From contig NZ_LSLK01000109.1 of the NCBI RefSeq assembly GCF_002257705.1, positions 49,272 through 113,271 on the forward strand: a DNA stretch of 64,000 nucleotides, written 5' to 3'. The notes under the pieces were generated by a model. It was not told the origin of the DNA, did no database searches, and saw only the letters and a list, made by a program, of their open reading frames with translations. This document shows positions 61,139 to 64,000 of the stretch, one piece after another. Source of the DNA: Sporomusa silvacetica DSM 10669. GTDB lineage: Bacteria > Bacillota > Negativicutes > Sporomusales > Sporomusaceae. How positions within the stretch are numbered: position 1 is the first letter of the stretch; each line of letters opens with the position of its first letter. A program made the translations under genes and the position numbers.

Positions 61139-62131
61139 ATGCCTTATTTACTACAACCATTACAGATCGGGTCGTTAGCCTTGACCAACCGTCTGGTTAT
61201 GCCGCCAATGGCTACTTCCAAGGCTGAAACGAATGGTAAGGTCAGCTCAGCCATCCTTAAGTATTATAATGAAAAAACAGCCGGTGGTTATCTCTCGCTG
61301 GTCATCATTGAACACAGTTTTGTACAGCAGGCCGGGAAAGCCAGTGAGAATCAGCTGTCTGTCGCTGACGATAGTGTCATTGAAGGCTTAAAAGAACTGG
61401 CAGCCATTATCCACCGAAATGGGGCCAAAGCTGTAATGCAAATCAATCATGCCGGGAGTGCGGCAGACAAAGCGGTAACCGGTGTTACGCCGGTTGGGCC
61501 ATCTGCAGTGAAAAATCCCCGTAAGGGCGGAGTACCTCATGAACTTTCACGTGAGGAGATTGGTGAGATTGTTGTAGATTTTGCTGCTGCAGCAGGCCGG
61601 GTAAAGGAAGCAGGCTTTGACGGTGTGGAAATCCACTCAGCACATGGCTATTTTCTCAATCAGTTTTTCTCACCACTGACGAACAGGCGCACTGATGAAT
61701 ATGGCGGCGATGTGTTGGGGCGTATCAGGATTCACCTGCAAATAATTGATGCCGTCAGGGCGGCTGTAGGTCAGGATTTCCCCATTCTCCTCAGGCTGGG
61801 AGCATCTGACTATGTAGATGGAGGAACGACCGCTGCCGACAGTCAAATTGCCGCCAGGGCCTTTGCCAAAGCCGGAGTCAATGTTATTGATATTTCCGGC
61901 GGCTTTTCGGGCTATATTGTCCCGGGAAACAATGAACAGGGCTATTTCGCTCCACTCAGTGCAGCGGTTAAAGAAGTTGTTTCGATCCCGGTAATACTTA
62001 CAGGCGGTATTACTGAAGTACAGGCGGCAGAACAATTACTGGCAGCAGGCAAAGCAGATCTTATCGGTGTCGGCAGGGCCGTTTTCCAGGATTCCTTATG
62101 GGCGCAAAAAGCTGTTAACAGTATAAGATAA
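61139..62131 (+). CDS. Old-yellow-enzyme family NADH:flavin oxidoreductase
   Basis: 330 residues, TIM-barrel domain only. FMN/substrate signatures: NRLVMPPMAT near residue 20, QINHAG near 102, EIHSAHGYFLNQFFSP with the active-site His pair region near 165, and ILTGGI and GVGRAV at the C-terminal phosphate site. The C-terminal NAD domain of the larger enoate reductases is absent. ATG 61139 after GGGAGG. The substrate is an activated alkene or similar; unknown. Confidence 0.88.
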   Translation: MPYLLQPLQIGSLALTNRLVMPPMATSKAETNGKVSSAILKYYNEKTAGGYLSLVIIEHSFVQQAGKASENQLSVADDSVIEGLKELAAIIHRNGAKAVMQINHAGSAADKAVTGVTPVGPSAVKNPRKGGVPHELSREEIGEIVVDFAAAAGRVKEAGFDGVEIHSAHGYFLNQFFSPLTNRRTDEYGGDVLGRIRIHLQIIDAVRAAVGQDFPILLRLGASDYVDGGTTAADSQIAARAFAKAGVNVIDISGGFSGYIVPGNNEQGYFAPLSAAVKEVVSIPVILTGGITEVQAAEQLLAAGKADLIGVGRAVFQDSLWAQKAVNSIR

Positions 62132-62152
62132 TTGATAACAGGAGGTATTTAG

Positions 62153-62716
62153 ATGGCAACAAATGAGGTTTTAACAACAATTAAAAAGCGGCGAAGCATA
62201 CGTAGTTTTAAAGCAGACCAAATAACAGCTGAAGAGTTGCAGACTGTTTTGGAGGCCGGAATTTATGCTCCAAGCGCCGGGAATCAGCAGCTATGGCATT
62301 TTACGGTCATTCAAGATAAGCAATTGCTTGAACGGTTAAATGTTAGCGCCAAAGCAGGTGCTGCCCGAATCGATGATGAGCATATTCAAAAGATCGCAAA
62401 AAATGAAAAGTTTAATATATATTATGGAGCCCCAACCGTTGTTCTAATCTCCGGTAAAGAGGACGGTATGGCCATTGAAGCCGATTGTGCGGCGGCCACC
62501 CAAAATATCCTGCTGGCAGCCGAATCTATCGGCCTTGGTGCATGTTGGGTCAACCTCACTTTATTCGCCTTAGGCGGCGAACAAGGAGAACAGTATAAGC
62601 AACAGCTAGGTGTACCAGCAGGGTATAAATCATTTTCCTCAGTGGCGTTAGGCTATAAGAAAATCGAAGTGGTAAACGCCCCCACTAGAAAAGAAAACGT
62701 GATTAATTACGTGTGA
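62153..62716 (+). CDS. Nitroreductase-family FMN protein
   Basis: 187 residues. KKRRSIRSFKADQIT at the start and APSAGNQQLWHF bind FMN; GLGACWVNL and the C-terminal ALGYKK complete the fold. ATG after AGGAGG, 21 bases after the oxidoreductase, so both form an operon. Reduction of a small nitro, quinone or sulfur compound is possible. Confidence 0.9.
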   Translation: MATNEVLTTIKKRRSIRSFKADQITAEELQTVLEAGIYAPSAGNQQLWHFTVIQDKQLLERLNVSAKAGAARIDDEHIQKIAKNEKFNIYYGAPTVVLISGKEDGMAIEADCAAATQNILLAAESIGLGACWVNLTLFALGGEQGEQYKQQLGVPAGYKSFSSVALGYKKIEVVNAPTRKENVINYV

Positions 62717-62818
62717 GTTTAAATAACGACTTAAAAGCAAAGCCGCTTCCTTGAATATTTGATATGCTACCCCCAGATAGGACAGTGAAAAAACACTGAA
62801 ATATCTGGGGGTAAAATT

Positions 62819-63499
62819 ATGCCACAAAAAGGGAAATTGCCGGCAGAAGAAAAATTGCGGATTGTAGAAATGTATCTTGCCGGAAAAGTAGGATGTGCCG
62901 AAGCAGGTAGGATGGCATGTGTTGATTCAGCGACGATACGACGATGGGTCAGCCGATATAGGTCGGAAGGACCTGCTGGTCTGCTACCGAAGGAGCGTGA
63001 CCGGGCATATGACAGGGAAACCAAAATGTCAGCTGTTTTGGATTATATGACCGGAAAAGGTTCTCTGCGGGAGATCTGTGAGCAGTATGGAATCCGGGAT
63101 TCCCGACAACTCAGAAACTGGCTAAAGGTGTATAATCGTCATGAGGACTTTCGAATCTTGACAGGAGGGAGTCACATGACGAAAAGCAGATCGACTACAT
63201 CAGCAGAACGGATACAAATTGTGAAAGAGTGTATAGCCAATGGAAACGATTACGGAGGGACAGCAATTAAGAACCACGTATCCTACCAGCAGGTATATAT
63301 ATGGACAAAGAAATACTGCGAGATGGGAGAGGCTGGACTGGAAGATCGACGGGGACACCGGGCTGGAACGCTGCCGAGCCGGACGCCCCAGGAAGAATTG
63401 AAAGACCGGATTGCCCGGCTCGAACGGGAGAAATACGATCTGGAAATGGAGAATGCCCTGTTAAAAAAAGTGAGGGATCTGGAGAGGGGGCGACGCTGA
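62819..63499 (+). CDS. IS3-family OrfA (HTH transposase subunit)
   Basis: 226 residues with two helix-turn-helix units (KVGCAEAGRMACVDSATIRR and DYGGTAIKNHVSYQQVYIW) and a C-terminal leucine-zipper-like coil (LEREKYDLEMENALLKKVRD). The duplicated HTH is typical of IS150-like OrfA. It contains a slippery AAAAAAG at 63464-63470. Confidence 0.9.
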   Translation: MPQKGKLPAEEKLRIVEMYLAGKVGCAEAGRMACVDSATIRRWVSRYRSEGPAGLLPKERDRAYDRETKMSAVLDYMTGKGSLREICEQYGIRDSRQLRNWLKVYNRHEDFRILTGGSHMTKSRSTTSAERIQIVKECIANGNDYGGTAIKNHVSYQQVYIWTKKYCEMGEAGLEDRRGHRAGTLPSRTPQEELKDRIARLEREKYDLEMENALLKKVRDLERGRR

Positions 63500-64000
63500 G
63501 CTTAGTAAGATGGCAATCGGCATATAAATCTGTGAAAGAACTTTCTGCAGAGCACTCCTATCCGGTATGGAAGCTCTGTGGATTTCTGCACATTACGAGG
63601 TCGGCCTATTACCGATGGTTGAAACACCCGAAGAGCAGCCAAGAACGAGAGAACGAGCAAATCGCCGAAAAGGTGGAACAAATTCATAAGGAACATCCGG
63701 ACATGGGATACCGAAGGATTCGGGATGAACTGGACAGAAATCACGGCATTCATATAAATGATAAGCGCGTCCTCCGCATTGATCGTGCCCTTCATATCCA
63801 GTCCACCATCAAGTTTCGGCGGCATGGATGTACCAAGAGCGCGAAAGCTCCCGAATATATAGCCAAAAATTATCTGATGCGTCAGTTCCATGCTGATGCG
63901 CCGAACTTGAAGTGGCTGACGGATGTGACGGAGTTCAAATATTACATTGGGCCGGAAATCCATAAACTGTATTTGAGCGCCATTCTAGACTTGTATGATC
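63469..64000 (+). CDS. IS3-family OrfB (DDE transposase), 3' end outside window
   Basis: Open in the -1 frame from the slippery site, so it is most likely made as an OrfAB fusion by programmed -1 frameshifting. HTH_21 region (HPDMGYRRIRDELDRNHG) precedes the integrase core; WLTDVTEFKY holds the first Asp of DDE. The other two catalytic residues lie beyond the window. Confidence 0.9.

Larger units (their letters stand above)
62765..64000 (+). mobile_element. IS3-family insertion sequence (IS150-like), cut by window end
   Basis: The left end begins TGCTACCCCCAGATAG, with the TG expected of IS3-family ends. It is followed by a large hairpin in which ACCCCCAGATA pairs with TATCTGGGGGT and CAGTG with CACTG. 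OrfA and the start of OrfB are intact. The right end lies outside the window. Confidence 0.85.

Noticed and set aside
1..64000. CRISPR arrays, tRNA or rRNA genes
   Set aside because: I saw no regularly spaced direct repeats and no recognisable tRNA or rRNA segments. The recurrent leader element is dispersed, not an array.

Overview
The window looks like the chromosome of a diderm, anaerobic Firmicute of the Negativicutes (Sporomusa/Pelosinus type). It carries a TonB-dependent outer-membrane receptor with TonB, ExbB and ExbD next to Firmicute-style genes with strong Shine-Dalgarno sequences, GTG and TTG starts and low-GC sigma-A promoters. No 16S or other marker gene is present, so the assignment is by inference.

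Layout. 1-5.4 kb: MtaA/UroD-type methyltransferases with sulfonate/taurine-type ABC permeases. 5.5-8.5 kb: an iron-sulfur flavoprotein, an HxlR regulator, CopZ and a deleted copA. 8.6-14.5 kb: TonB receptor, TonB-ExbBD and a YddA/SbmA-like ABC exporter. 14.5-15.5 kb: remnants of a TorD-type chaperone and a NiFe-hydrogenase small subunit. 15.8-34.1 kb: four complete nitrogenase-like D/K pairs mixed with cysteine synthase, O-acetylhomoserine sulfhydrylase, GNAT, NUDIX, methyltransferase and MFS genes. 34.3-42.2 kb: acetyltransferases, HAD hydrolases, an AraC/GyrI regulator and several broken genes. 42.2-45.6 kb: metNIQ plus an AhpD-like protein. 45.8-52 kb: a DMSO-reductase operon (chaperone, DmsA, DmsB, DmsC) and a ferredoxin. 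52.2-57.3 kb: a nitrogenase-like scrap, a LolD-type ATPase, a DUF1847 protein and a sulfonate/taurine-type ABC operon with a frameshifted ATPase. 57.4-62.7 kb: a polar amino acid (cystine-like) ABC operon, an old-yellow-enzyme-type oxidoreductase and a nitroreductase. 62.8 kb to the end: an IS3-family element cut by the window edge.

The unifying signal is a leader-RNA element found 21 times, almost always between a sigma-A promoter and an operon. The form is G(C/U)U-GA-[small hairpin P1]-A-G(G/A)C running straight into an intrinsic terminator. The first three or four bases pair with the G(G/A)C (helix P0). P0 and P1 both covary between copies, and P0 uses the bases that begin the terminator stem, so P0 and the terminator exclude each other. 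This looks like a transcription-antitermination switch (RNA-binding protein or riboswitch) shared by one regulon.

Gene content suggests scavenging of organic sulfur. DMSO would be reduced to dimethyl sulfide (DmsABC), C-S bonds cleaved by nitrogenase-like reductases related to methylthio-alkane reductase, methanethiol or sulfide captured by O-acetylhomoserine sulfhydrylase and cysteine synthase, and methionine, sulfonates and cystine imported by ABC systems. No NifH-like reductase and no NifB lie in the window, so the D/K pairs need partners encoded elsewhere. The region is in flux: more than a dozen genes are truncated, frameshifted or chimeric, and several leader elements now precede only debris.
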